Source of the DNA: Emcibacter sp. | GTDB lineage: Bacteria > Pseudomonadota > Alphaproteobacteria > Sphingomonadales > Emcibacteraceae | Direction: 5' to 3' | NCBI GenBank assembly: GCA_021741205.1 | Contig: JAIOYI010000003.1 | Coordinates: 124,001 to 188,000 of the forward strand | DNA: 64,000 bases | In this document: positions 8,467 to 16,588 of the stretch, in pieces | How positions within the stretch are numbered: position 1 is the first letter of the stretch | Layout of the letters: each line of letters starts with the position of its first letter | Position numbers and translations under genes: made by a program | Notes under the pieces: generated by a model | Told to the model about the DNA's origin: nothing | Seen by the model: the letters and a program-made list of their open reading frames with translations, nothing else | Databases searched by the model: none

Positions 8467-9354
8467 TTATTTTTGACCGCCGAACGGCAATTTTCTACCC
8501 TTGACCACTTTTTTAAAATAGGTCCAGCTCGTCTCATTCTGGCGCGTATCATCCCCAACAGGCGGAGACTTATAAAGCGGATTTTTATTATTGATATAAT
8601 CTTTCAATATATCGGGTAAGGCTTCATAATCAGTAATCTTCTTGCCCGAGGCATGGGTATAAAGCCGACCTTCACGACCCTGCATCTCCATCCATGGCAA
8701 CCAAGCTGAAAGACGAACCCAACCAATATTCACCTGTGCCGTATGTCTGGACATGTCGATCAGATCATCCACTTCACCCATAAAATTAAACATCTCTGTC
8801 GCCTGATAATCTGCTTGAAGCACATTATGATAAAACAGCGGAATCGTTAGCATCATAAACCAAGATCCACTATCCTGCCGCCCATTCCAGAATGATGATG
8901 GTTTACCCTCCTTGGTATAAGGAAAGGTAGGACGACCATTCACCGGATCATTTTGCACATGAAACACGGGAACATCGCGATCCAAAATAGGGTTATGCCA
9001 GTTATCCAGAGGTTTACCTGTTTCTGGGTCCAGATAAAGCATGATTTCACGGCTGACAAGGCGGTATCCTATACCACGGGCACCCCCATTGATGCTAACA
9101 CATTGACGAACATTCATACCCACAACGTTGAAAAGCTTTCTGTCTGGCTCGCCCATGCGCTGTGAAAAAACCTCGCCTTGCCATGTATAAAAAATTGGCT
9201 CCCCGTCCTTAAGAGAGCAGTGAATTTTACGGGCGGCAGCTATGGCACCCTCGGGCGTGGAAAGGTCTATCTCATCTGCAAATACAATCCCCCCCGCAAA
9301 AAAGACCAGCAAGGCTGTTATAACTATCTTCTTCAATATCATCATACCATTCAT
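8467..9354 (-). CDS. exported DUF1838-family protein
   Basis: A 295-residue protein with a clear signal peptide (LLVFFAGGIVFA, cleavage near residue 26) followed by a domain I assign to DUF1838: LSTPEGAIAAARKIHCSLKDG, then many aromatic residues (FYTWQGEVFSQ, YHNVLQADYQ, WVRLSAWLPW). The family has no settled biochemical role that I know; many members are exported. AGGAA lies 7 bases before the ATG. The protein would act in the periplasm or envelope, yet its gene is directly joined to cytoplasmic leuCD-type genes under a shared candidate operator, so it probably handles the same compound before uptake. Confidence 0.72.
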   Translation of the reverse strand: MNGMMILKKIVITALLVFFAGGIVFADEIDLSTPEGAIAAARKIHCSLKDGEPIFYTWQGEVFSQRMGEPDRKLFNVVGMNVRQCVSINGGARGIGYRLVSREIMLYLDPETGKPLDNWHNPILDRDVPVFHVQNDPVNGRPTFPYTKEGKPSSFWNGRQDSGSWFMMLTIPLFYHNVLQADYQATEMFNFMGEVDDLIDMSRHTAQVNIGWVRLSAWLPWMEMQGREGRLYTHASGKKITDYEALPDILKDYINNKNPLYKSPPVGDDTRQNETSWTYFKKVVKGRKLPFGGQK

Positions 9355-9402
9355 TCGAATTCCTGCATCAATGAGTTTAGCTCAGTTTCAAAAATTAAGA
9401 TT

Positions 9403-9416
9403 AATGATATATCATT
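9403..9416. promoter_or_regulatory. putative GntR operator, copy 3 (perfect palindrome)
   Basis: AATGATATATCATT is a perfect 14-bp palindrome 49 bases upstream of the DUF1838-leuC-leuD operon and downstream of the DUF2269-like gene. It is the best match among the sites near the GntR gene and at the CoA-transferase/lyase promoter. Confidence 0.65.
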
Positions 9417-9455
9417 ATTATATATTTACCAAGGATAAATATCTCTGCCCCTGTC

Positions 9456-10148
9456 TTAAAACGGTTTTGTAACCCCAAGGAAGGCCATTGTGGCGATACA
9501 TACCCAATAGACATAGGCAAGCTTTCGTGCCTTGGCCAGTGTGGAAGAGAAAATATGCTCAATTTCTGGTGTTGACCCTTCTTCCCTGAGCCGAAAAAAT
9601 GCCACAGCCCAATCCTTCATGATATAACGCAACAACAGGCCAATGATCATAATAAAACCAAAGAACGTCAACTTAGTTGCAAACCAGTACATTCCCCCAA
9701 CATCATCGCCAACGAACAGAAGCTTTCCTGTAACAAGCGTATATCCACCAAGAATCCAGAGTGATGGAATGACAAAATATCTTATTTTATCATCAAATTC
9801 AGTAATTTTAATACCAAGTTTTGTTCCACGATTCTTAAAGGCCGCAAATATAAGACACCACCAAATTGCCGTCGCCACCCAAACAACTGTTACCCAATCA
9901 CCAGATACTGGGGACAGGCCCAGATCATCTGCCATATTAAAACCCACAGGTAACATCCAGATAATGGAGGATCGTGGCAAAATATCAATGCGATATGCCG
10001 TTTCCATATGGCGCAGCCGTTCATCTAGGGCGAGCTTCGCATTGGCTACATTTGTTGATGCGTTGAAAACACCCCATTCCCCACCCAACCAATAGGCGGC
10101 AAAAATGACATGCGCCCATCGCAATACATCATGCATATAAACTTCCAT
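9456..10148 (-). CDS. integral membrane protein, DUF2269/CopD-like
   Basis: A 230-residue membrane protein with about five transmembrane helices. The opening LRWAHVIFAAYWLGGEW resembles the first helix of CopD, DUF2269 and the membrane part of urate-oxidase-like proteins, where the His near residue 13 is a likely haem or metal ligand. A second His-poor bundle follows with WVTVVWVATAIWW and FFGFIMIIGLLL. GGGAG lies 8 bases before the ATG at 10148. It may carry electrons at the inner membrane for an oxidative step in this cluster; this is inference. It is the gene next to the decayed IS6 element. Confidence 0.65.
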   Translation of the reverse strand: MEVYMHDVLRWAHVIFAAYWLGGEWGVFNASTNVANAKLALDERLRHMETAYRIDILPRSSIIWMLPVGFNMADDLGLSPVSGDWVTVVWVATAIWWCLIFAAFKNRGTKLGIKITEFDDKIRYFVIPSLWILGGYTLVTGKLLFVGDDVGGMYWFATKLTFFGFIMIIGLLLRYIMKDWAVAFFRLREEGSTPEIEHIFSSTLAKARKLAYVYWVCIATMAFLGVTKPF

Positions 10149-10305
10149 AACATTCTCCCTCTAAGAAAATAATTTTCCCATAACTAAAGAGATAGGGTCA
10201 CATATCTAAGATAGGTCCACATTGATAAATGTCATACTCAGGACTTAACAAATAACTTTCACCAAATTCTATGGTATTAAATTAAGGTGTAAGGAATTTA
10301 CTACC

Positions 10306-10735
10306 ATGAAGGCATGTCCAAATCCTCTCGGAGTTATTTTTCCGCCTCAGCTTCTATCGCCTCTTCTTTCTTCTCAAGAGAACCTTCGGCTTCTTCGTCC
10401 TGGCCAATTTGTTGTGTTGTGGGGATGGCACCTAGATGAAGTTTTTGTTCGCATCAACGGCAAGACGATCCATTATCTATGGCAAGCTGTTAATCATGAA
10501 GACGAGATACTTGACACTGTCGCTTGGCACTCACAGGGATAAGAAAACTGCTGTCAAATTATTGAGAAAGTTTATGGAACGATACGGAAAACCAAGATCT
10601 ATCGTCACGGATAGGCTCCGTTCTTAGGCGCTGCTATGCGATGACTGTGGTGTCAGTGGCACCGCGTAAGCTGAACAAAACTTAACCAAGAACCCACAAA
10701 CCGAAGGGGGAATATGCCATGCAGAGTTTTCGAAA
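10306..10735 (+). pseudogene. IS6-family transposase, broken
   Basis: Fragments of one transposase can be read in shifting frames. The N-terminus CPNPLGVIFPP resembles the usual PNPLKGFRFPxE opening. Then most of the DNA-binding region is missing, followed by WHLDEVFVRINGK and YLWQAVNHE (first catalytic Asp), a frameshift, RDKKTAVKLLRKFMERYGKP and IVTDRLRS (second Asp), a stop, and a degenerate tail with YAMQSFRK. The internal deletion, frameshifts and stop make it inactive. The same tail sequence recurs in the second element at 19722-19830. Confidence 0.75.
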
Positions 10736-10740
10736 AAAGG

Positions 10741-11285
10741 AGACACATTAGGGTGGTCAGTTAGCAATAATATGTTCTCCCTTTCATGGAGTATATCATG
10801 GTCGCTTACACAGTGAATAGGATAGGCTTGGCTATTCAGTCAGAGAGGTTGCCGCCAGATTAGGTTTAGCACCAAGTCCCTTTATGACTGGAAAAGGGCG
10901 TATCATCACCCAGAGCCACAGTTCATTGATGTTGAACCTTCCACTGGCCAGCTTTTCTTCAAGGTTTTTACCAAACTTCTCATTGCAATCAGAATGGACA
11001 CAGATTTTGGTCCTCCAAAAATCCCTAGCGCCTCCGATAGGGCCTATGCACTGTGCAACATTGCCAGTTATCTGGTGTTTCTTAATATCCATTGAGGGAA
11101 TATATGCTCTTCATTAATTTTACTGCCGTTACTCAGACTCTCGTCACACAAGAAACATGTATCATTTATTTCTCCAAAATTCTCAAACATAGATCTTTTT
11201 TGCCTCGCGATCTATATTGCTAAATTATTATAGAGCATATTTGGATATTTTTGTTCAGGCCTAGAAGCAAGCCTGAACAATGTAT
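10741..11285. other. unresolved insert inside the left IS6 relic
   Basis: This stretch is not shared with the right-hand IS6 relic. Around 10840-10930, pieces read REVAARLG and, in another frame, TKSLYDWKRAYHHPEPQFIDVE, which resembles the helix-turn-helix part of IS3-family OrfA proteins broken by a frameshift. The rest holds no gene I can support. The stretch may be a fragment of a second insertion sequence nested in the first. Confidence 0.35.
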
Positions 11286-11538
11286 TGGATGCAATCATTT
11301 TAACGGAGAGTGGCATAGAATATTTGCAATTAAATACCTCTTTGACCAACTTCAGTTTCCTTTGACAACGCCTTCATGCGGAAAGCTATCCAGTTTTATG
11401 GAGAGCAGATCAATGTATCCAGCATGACACTACCAAGAACACAGTTGGCACACGTGCAATTTAAATGCACCCTACAATATAGCTAAACGTCCGCTTTGGG
11501 TGGTAACATCAACTGATTCCAGTTATACCTGCTTCAAA

Positions 11539-12075
11539 TTATTTATCGTTTTCACGTTTTTCGATGGCGCAGTTATTTATCCAATTATAAACCATTCCTT
11601 TGACTTGAAGATCAAACTTACCTAAATCCATTCCATCCGCTTTTAAATGAACAGATTTAGCATCAATAAGCATAGAAACCGCTTCATTGGCACTGTCACC
11701 AGCAGGCCAAATACCCCACAATTTATCGTTAAATCCGCTTGAATACCCCCCTGATCCAGAAGCCGTTGTCTGTTCTGTGTCAAAAGTAAGTGTGAGTGGA
11801 AAATCCTTGTTTGGATCCTCTTCTTGTGCTCTCGGCCAGCCATTCACGAGTACAGATACCCTAAATATACCATCGCTTGGGCGATAGGTAAATTCGAGCG
11901 ACATTGATTTGTCTGTCTCAGGCGCATTACCACCAGGTAATGTGATCACACAAAGTCCTTTAGCCTTACTTGTTTTGACATTGATATTCGTCGGAGCCTC
12001 AGCGAAAGAGTGATGTGAACTTATTGGGGATAGTAACGCTAGCCCAAGAGGTAAAATATATTTTCTTATTGTCAT
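11539..12075 (-). CDS. exported hypothetical protein
   Basis: I do not recognise this 178-residue protein. The start at 12075 has GAAGGA upstream and gives a clean signal peptide (YILPLGLALLSPISSHHSFA, cleavage near residue 27). The mature part is polar with mixed beta character, a Gly/Ser-rich middle (TASGSGGYSSGFND) and two Cys, one near the N-terminus (GLCVITLPGG) and one near the C-terminus (NNCAIEK), which could form a disulphide in the periplasm. It is the last gene of the Sel1 operon, 25 bases after the 598-residue protein, and probably works with it. Confidence 0.6.
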   Translation of the reverse strand: MTIRKYILPLGLALLSPISSHHSFAEAPTNINVKTSKAKGLCVITLPGGNAPETDKSMSLEFTYRPSDGIFRVSVLVNGWPRAQEEDPNKDFPLTLTFDTEQTTASGSGGYSSGFNDKLWGIWPAGDSANEAVSMLIDAKSVHLKADGMDLGKFDLQVKGMVYNWINNCAIEKRENDK

Positions 12076-12100
12076 TTTTTTTCCTTCTAAAAAATTATCT

Positions 12101-13897
12101 TTAACAATACGGGTTTGAGATTGGACAAGCCGTCGTCTTACCTGTTGCGTAACCGACAGCATTATTCCAGTTTAGTTTATCCATTGCCTGTTGACTTCGT
12201 TGCCAACTCGCCCTAGCCGCGCCCTGATTTGACGAGCCACCGTATGATCCGCCACTATTTGCACGAGACCAAGCTGATGCAGCAAGACTAATTTGATATC
12301 CCCAATCAGTCTTTCGGCGTTCTGCTTCTTCTTCCATTTCTCTTTGGGAACGACGATAGGCCTCACGAATAGGTTCTGCGAGCATAGAACGATAAATGCT
12401 TCCAGCCATTTCATCACCGCGAGCAGCAGCAATCGACATATAGCGCAGGCCTTTTTGCCGATTCTCAACGACACCATCGCCGTACCAATATGCCATACCA
12501 ATCCATTTAGCCGCTTCTACATGGCTCAGTCGAGCGGCATTTTCAATTAAAATGACACCATCTTCCTTGCGCGGTTGCCTAAACATCCTCGGATCGCCGT
12601 AATACATCCAACCACCAAGCAAATAACCAGCTTCCGCCACGCCTTCAAACGCCAAACGAACCACCGCATCCAATGCAGTAGCATATTTTTGTTGTTCAAT
12701 GAGTTCATTGGCAACAGCAAGTTGTTGCAGAGCCGTTAACGAAGGATCGACTTTAGAAGGTCGTTTACGCAATAAGGCTTCCAGCGGCCCCAGAGACTCA
12801 ATATTTTTGCACGCATCTGTGCTGCCCAAGCGGCACGCCTTGTCCAATAGGGGGAGCTTTGTAGATTGATATTGTTTAAGCTTACCATAACCATTTTCAT
12901 ATATCATAGCGAGATTAAAGCAGGCTTCTCCATTGCCAAGATCACAACCGTCACGAAAATAAAGCGGCACCTCCCATGCGGCGATACCTGACCCAAGGGG
13001 CCTTTTCCAACCGATCATTCCAGCGGCATTGCAGGCAAAACCATCATGCGCCACGCACGCTTTGCTAAGCAATTTAACACCAACATTCATATTGCCGGAT
13101 GATCCCCCTTGCGTTAAAAAATAACCATAAAGGGAGCATGCTGGTATCGTATTCCCTTGGGATTCTAGACATCCTTTGCGAGCTGCATCCATCGCTTTCG
13201 TCTTATCTTCTCTCACTCCAATACCAGTGTTGTACGCTTCCGCCAACAATGTGCATCCCCATGCGTTCTTATTACGGCAAGCTTTTTCGAATAAACCGAT
13301 AGCCGTTTTAATAGAAGCATCATCCTTATGCCTATAAAACAATTCTGTAGCTTTAATCTCGCAGCCGTAATCGGAATTTTGAAGACAGGCATTATTGATC
13401 AACGTATAGGATGTTGGGTTCTCTAACGGACTTTCCCCCAATGCAATACCAATTGCTTTAACAACGCAAGAATCCTGATTGCCTAACACATCACATCCAC
13501 GGGTGGCAGTCTTTTGCGCCAAATCTTCATTAGAAAAATTTGCCATACCCTCACGGATGATCATCGCCGCTCTGGTACAGCCATCACCCTCTCCTTTGTC
13601 GCAAGCTGAAAGATAGTAGCCCAGTGCGGCACGGATTTCGGCTTTCAAATCGCCTTCTCCGGTTTCCAGTGCGAGGGCCAAACGCATACAGTTCTCCGTT
13701 TTACCTTTCAAACAACCCAAATCCCATTTTATGGCAACACCATAAAGGGTGATTGGCATATTTTGATTTCCATTAAAGATTGCGCTATCGCGGTATCCAT
13801 CCCTTTTAGAAGGGATCTTGTTCGCTGCAGTGGCTAGGTTTGTCAAACTGATTGTCAAACTGATCGTCAATAAAATAAGCAAACGAAAGAAGGACAT
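12101..13897 (-). CDS. exported Sel1-repeat protein, 598 residues
   Basis: After a signal peptide (SFFRLLILLTISLTISLTNLATA) the protein consists of Sel1-like helical repeats, many of the Cys-rich kind in which each repeat ends GC or C (for example KGEGDGCTRAA, NAWGCTLLAEAYNTGIG, GNGEACFNLAMIYENGYG). Such repeats usually mediate protein-protein contacts, and paired Cys in the periplasm suggest disulphide-stapled repeats. A C-terminal tail (about 500-598) is Arg/Ser-rich with a Gly/Ser stretch. The start at 13897 follows GGAG; a non-standard upstream start is unlikely. It is the fourth gene of the operon that begins at 16439. Confidence 0.78.
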   Translation of the reverse strand: MSFFRLLILLTISLTISLTNLATAANKIPSKRDGYRDSAIFNGNQNMPITLYGVAIKWDLGCLKGKTENCMRLALALETGEGDLKAEIRAALGYYLSACDKGEGDGCTRAAMIIREGMANFSNEDLAQKTATRGCDVLGNQDSCVVKAIGIALGESPLENPTSYTLINNACLQNSDYGCEIKATELFYRHKDDASIKTAIGLFEKACRNKNAWGCTLLAEAYNTGIGVREDKTKAMDAARKGCLESQGNTIPACSLYGYFLTQGGSSGNMNVGVKLLSKACVAHDGFACNAAGMIGWKRPLGSGIAAWEVPLYFRDGCDLGNGEACFNLAMIYENGYGKLKQYQSTKLPLLDKACRLGSTDACKNIESLGPLEALLRKRPSKVDPSLTALQQLAVANELIEQQKYATALDAVVRLAFEGVAEAGYLLGGWMYYGDPRMFRQPRKEDGVILIENAARLSHVEAAKWIGMAYWYGDGVVENRQKGLRYMSIAAARGDEMAGSIYRSMLAEPIREAYRRSQREMEEEAERRKTDWGYQISLAASAWSRANSGGSYGGSSNQGAARASWQRSQQAMDKLNWNNAVGYATGKTTACPISNPYC

Positions 13898-13921
13898 AAA
13901 AATCTCCAATTATAAAATTAG

Positions 13922-14935
13922 TTATTCGAGTTGCTTTAAAGCCTCTTTGGCCTGTTTGATGCCATTGTTACTGGCTAACTGAAACCAGAATTTTGCCAAA
14001 GCATCATTTTTCTCAATGCCAAAACCGTTGCCGTAAATCGTACCCAGGCCGTATTGTGCTAACCCGTTTCCTTGAACCGCAGCATTAAGGTACCAACGAA
14101 ATGATTCTTGATAAGATTGCGGTAATCCTCCTTGACCATCAGCATATAATGCACCCAGCATAGCTTGAGAATCGCGGTCTCCTTTTTCGGCGATATTTTT
14201 CCAAAAATTGATGGCTTCAACGACCTTTCCATCACTGTAAACTTTCGCAACCATTAAAAAGGCTTTGCTTTTTTCTTGTCCTGCAGGTGAGTTCTCATCA
14301 ATTAAGGTGCTCAATTGGTCTCTGGCATATTCGTGGTCTTGGGCTATGGCTTTCAAATAAAGCAGAATGGCCTTAACATTATTTTGCTCCACGCCTTTGC
14401 CGTTTTGGTATAACTCCGCCAGAAAGGCTTGCGCATCGGAATCGCCCTTGTCGGCTGCTTTTTGATACCAAATGGCGGCATTTTCATAAGATTGATCTAC
14501 ACCGTAGCCCTTTTCGTACATGAACCCCATGTAATACTGAGATGTTTTATGCCCTGCTTCTGCGGCAATTTTGAAATGATTAAAGGCTTGGGACCATGAT
14601 TTTTTTACGCCAGAGCCGTCTTTGTAATAGGTTGCTATGATATAATGAGAATAAACATCGCCTTGGTCGGCCGCTTTTTGATACCATTCCAAGGCTTTTT
14701 CATAAGATTGCTTTACCGCAGAGCCCGCTTGATATAATGACCCCATATAATATTGAGCATCTACATCGCCTTGCTGCGCTAAAGGTTCTAGTATTTCCAG
14801 CGCTTTCTGATAGTTCTCGGCGTCAACGGCATCGATGCCTTCCTGTAGAGTGCCTTGTGCCACCGCCGTAATTGTCATTATTATCAAAAAAAATAGGGCA
14901 GGAACAATTTTTTTCGCGATATAATTCATTATCAT
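13922..14935 (-). CDS. exported Sel1-repeat protein, 337 residues
   Basis: A signal peptide (ALFFLIIMTITAVAQG) is followed by about seven classic Sel1 repeats of roughly 36 residues, each with the pattern A-x2-YYMGxxYxxG-x-G-V-x-Q-S-Y-x-KAxxWYQKAAxxG. Unlike its neighbours it has almost no Cys. The repeats form a superhelical scaffold for binding other proteins, here in the periplasm. A palindrome (15002-15023) lies 67 bases upstream of the start, the same spacing as at the 273-residue Sel1 gene, so this gene likely has its own regulated promoter within the cluster. Confidence 0.82.
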   Translation of the reverse strand: MIMNYIAKKIVPALFFLIIMTITAVAQGTLQEGIDAVDAENYQKALEILEPLAQQGDVDAQYYMGSLYQAGSAVKQSYEKALEWYQKAADQGDVYSHYIIATYYKDGSGVKKSWSQAFNHFKIAAEAGHKTSQYYMGFMYEKGYGVDQSYENAAIWYQKAADKGDSDAQAFLAELYQNGKGVEQNNVKAILLYLKAIAQDHEYARDQLSTLIDENSPAGQEKSKAFLMVAKVYSDGKVVEAINFWKNIAEKGDRDSQAMLGALYADGQGGLPQSYQESFRWYLNAAVQGNGLAQYGLGTIYGNGFGIEKNDALAKFWFQLASNNGIKQAKEALKQLE

Positions 14936-15001
14936 AGGGGTACACCTTAAAACATTTGCACGGTCAGTAAAATTTAGTTTATGAAAATTGATGAAAGCAA
15001 G

Positions 15002-15023
15002 ATATCCCCTGAACAGGGGATAT
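15002..15023. promoter_or_regulatory. 22-bp palindrome, likely response-regulator site 1
   Basis: ATATCCCCTG (15002-15011), two bases, and CAGGGGATAT (15014-15023) form a perfect inverted repeat. Its core is shared with 16508-16525. It lies 67 bases before the 337-residue Sel1 gene. No T-run follows, so an operator fits better than a terminator. Confidence 0.65.
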
Positions 15024-15031
15024 GAATTTCA

Positions 15032-15595
15032 TTAAAGCGGAATTATTTCAGGCGGCAGATTAATAGGATCATAAATACCTGGTTTGTTGTTTTTAATATA
15101 TCGAATAAGTGACGGGAAATAATAAATAACAAAGGCAGTTTTGATAATGACAATTGTAATTAAGCCATAGATAAAGAAAAAATACCCTGCTACGATCACT
15201 ACAATTAACAGAAATGCCACCGTTACTATGGACAGAATATAACCCAAGAGACTGATGCCTTTTTTAAAATTAATGCTCGGATTACAATTGACCATTTTCC
15301 TGTGAAGATCTTTTACAAAAGGGATGTAACTATCATTATTTTCCTTAAATTCCCCGTATCCTTTGTAAGTTGTATTTGTGATATCCACACTGCCTTTTGT
15401 ATGACTATTAATTCTTAAACGATAGCGATTTGGCTGAACGCGTGACGGTGTATATTGTCCTTCGACACTGATAATATCCTTATATGTCAGAGTGGTTTCC
15501 AGACCTTCGTCGTCTTGCCACCTCAACGACTTGTCACCGACTTGATAGGTACGCATTTTAGTTAAGTATGAATGACGATGGGTATAGCTCACCAT
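15032..15595 (-). CDS. hypothetical membrane protein
   Basis: I do not recognise this 187-residue protein. The first 110 residues are soluble and beta-rich (SLRWQDDEGLETTLTYKDI resembles the start of PH-like membrane-associated domains). Two adjacent hydrophobic helices follow at about 115-160 (LLGYILSIVTVAFLLIVVIV and FFFIYGLITIVIIKTAFVIY), then a short Pro-rich tail. The ribosome site for ATG 15595 is weak; ATG 15556 is an alternative. It sits between two exported Sel1 proteins in the same operon and may anchor or signal to them. Confidence 0.6.
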   Translation of the reverse strand: MVSYTHRHSYLTKMRTYQVGDKSLRWQDDEGLETTLTYKDIISVEGQYTPSRVQPNRYRLRINSHTKGSVDITNTTYKGYGEFKENNDSYIPFVKDLHRKMVNCNPSINFKKGISLLGYILSIVTVAFLLIVVIVAGYFFFIYGLITIVIIKTAFVIYYFPSLIRYIKNNKPGIYDPINLPPEIIPL

Positions 15596-15617
15596 TTCTA
15601 TTTTGTGCTTTCATCAA

Positions 15618-16439
15618 TCAATAATTGCTTTTAACTTCAAACCCTGCTGGATTCCCGCCGCGATTGGCCCAATCAAGTTGGCGTCGGTGAGTATTTTTTT
15701 GATTTTTCCAAAATTGATCATCCAATGACGGCTCAATGGGAGCACTACCGATAGTGGCAATACCACGATTGCTGATTTCTGATGACCTTGTGCCATTTGG
15801 ATTTTTTAAATATTCACGTCTGACAATGGTATTGGCTTGTTGATAATCGACGGCGAGCCATGTTTCCAGAAAAGAAAAATAAAATGGATCAATATTTGAA
15901 AGCCTACCCGCTCTGTCGGCTTCGAGCACGACACGAGAGACTTGGGCACGATCCCCAATTCCATATGTTGCGATTTCCATAGCCCGATTATAGTCACCAG
16001 CATTGATGGCTTGCGTGACTTCAGATGCACCGACTTCTTTTTGGGCGATCTGCGCGGCATATATTCTGTTATTTTCAGCCACCTGTGTCTCATACCTGTT
16101 CAGGTCCTTGATATAATCGCATGATGGCTGGTCCCCACCATCACATCCTTTTTGATAAAATGCCCGCGACGCTGAAGGTCCTTGAAGTTCAGTAACCGAC
16201 ATGCCCGCCAAGCGACAAGCTTCCCCAATCCCCAAATTACAGGCTTTAAAGCCAAATTCTGCGGCACGTCGAACATTCTTTGGGATTTGGTCGCCATTGG
16301 CATTCTGCGCTGCAAAAAAATAACATGATTGCGCCTTACCATTTTCACATTCTTTTTGCCAATTTGCAGCACCAGGTGGAAGTGCATGGGAATATGATGT
16401 TAGAAATCCAGTAATAATTAATACAAAAAACAACCTCAT
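15618..16439 (-). CDS. exported Sel1-like Cys-rich protein, 273 residues
   Basis: The N-terminal signal peptide (LFFVLIITGFLTSYSHA) is followed by three Cys-type Sel1-like repeats (CENGKAQSCYFFAA, ACNLGIGEACRLAG, GCDGGDQPSCDYI), in the same style as the 598-residue protein. From about residue 115 the repeats stop and a helical domain of unknown function follows, ending in a polar tail. It is the first gene of the minus-strand operon and diverges from the histidine kinase gene; the palindrome at 16508-16525 lies 69 bases upstream. It may be the direct output of the two-component system. Confidence 0.7.
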   Translation of the reverse strand: MRLFFVLIITGFLTSYSHALPPGAANWQKECENGKAQSCYFFAAQNANGDQIPKNVRRAAEFGFKACNLGIGEACRLAGMSVTELQGPSASRAFYQKGCDGGDQPSCDYIKDLNRYETQVAENNRIYAAQIAQKEVGASEVTQAINAGDYNRAMEIATYGIGDRAQVSRVVLEADRAGRLSNIDPFYFSFLETWLAVDYQQANTIVRREYLKNPNGTRSSEISNRGIATIGSAPIEPSLDDQFWKNQKNTHRRQLDWANRGGNPAGFEVKSNY

Positions 16440-16507
16440 TATTGTATTCCTTCACCCAATTCATAGAATGACTTGGGTGCAGTTTAAAGAATTATCCAAT
16501 ATCAAGG

Positions 16508-16525
16508 TATCCCCTGTTCAGGGGA
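16508..16525. promoter_or_regulatory. palindrome, likely response-regulator site 2
   Basis: TATCCCCTGTTCAGGGGA repeats the core of 15002-15023 (CCCCTG, two bases, CAGGGG). It lies in the gap between the divergent Sel1 operon (start 16439) and the histidine kinase (start 16589), 69 and 63 bases from the two starts, which suits control of both directions. Confidence 0.65.
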
Positions 16526-16588
16526 GCTGAAGTTTGATACTGTTGGTGTATAGGGATCATTATAGTATTTGAAAGGGAATTTTAATCG

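Larger units (their letters stand above)
10306..11372 (+). mobile_element. decayed IS6-family insertion sequence, left copy
   Basis: The element starts near the transposase remnant and ends with CAGTTTCCTTTGACAACGCC (11353-11372), which matches the right end of the copy at 19397-20043 (CAGTTTCCTTTGACAGAGCC). The transposase tail segment GCAATCATTTTAA near 11291 also recurs in the other copy, near 19890. Roughly 550 bases between 10741 and 11285 have no counterpart there. I found no left inverted repeat. Both copies have the same orientation and bracket the Sel1/two-component island. Confidence 0.6.

Noticed and set aside
10832..11092. Minus-strand 86-residue open frame inside the left IS relic
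   Set aside because: It has no ribosome site or recognisable domain, and the plus strand here shows fragments like an IS3-type OrfA; more likely a chance frame in decayed DNA.
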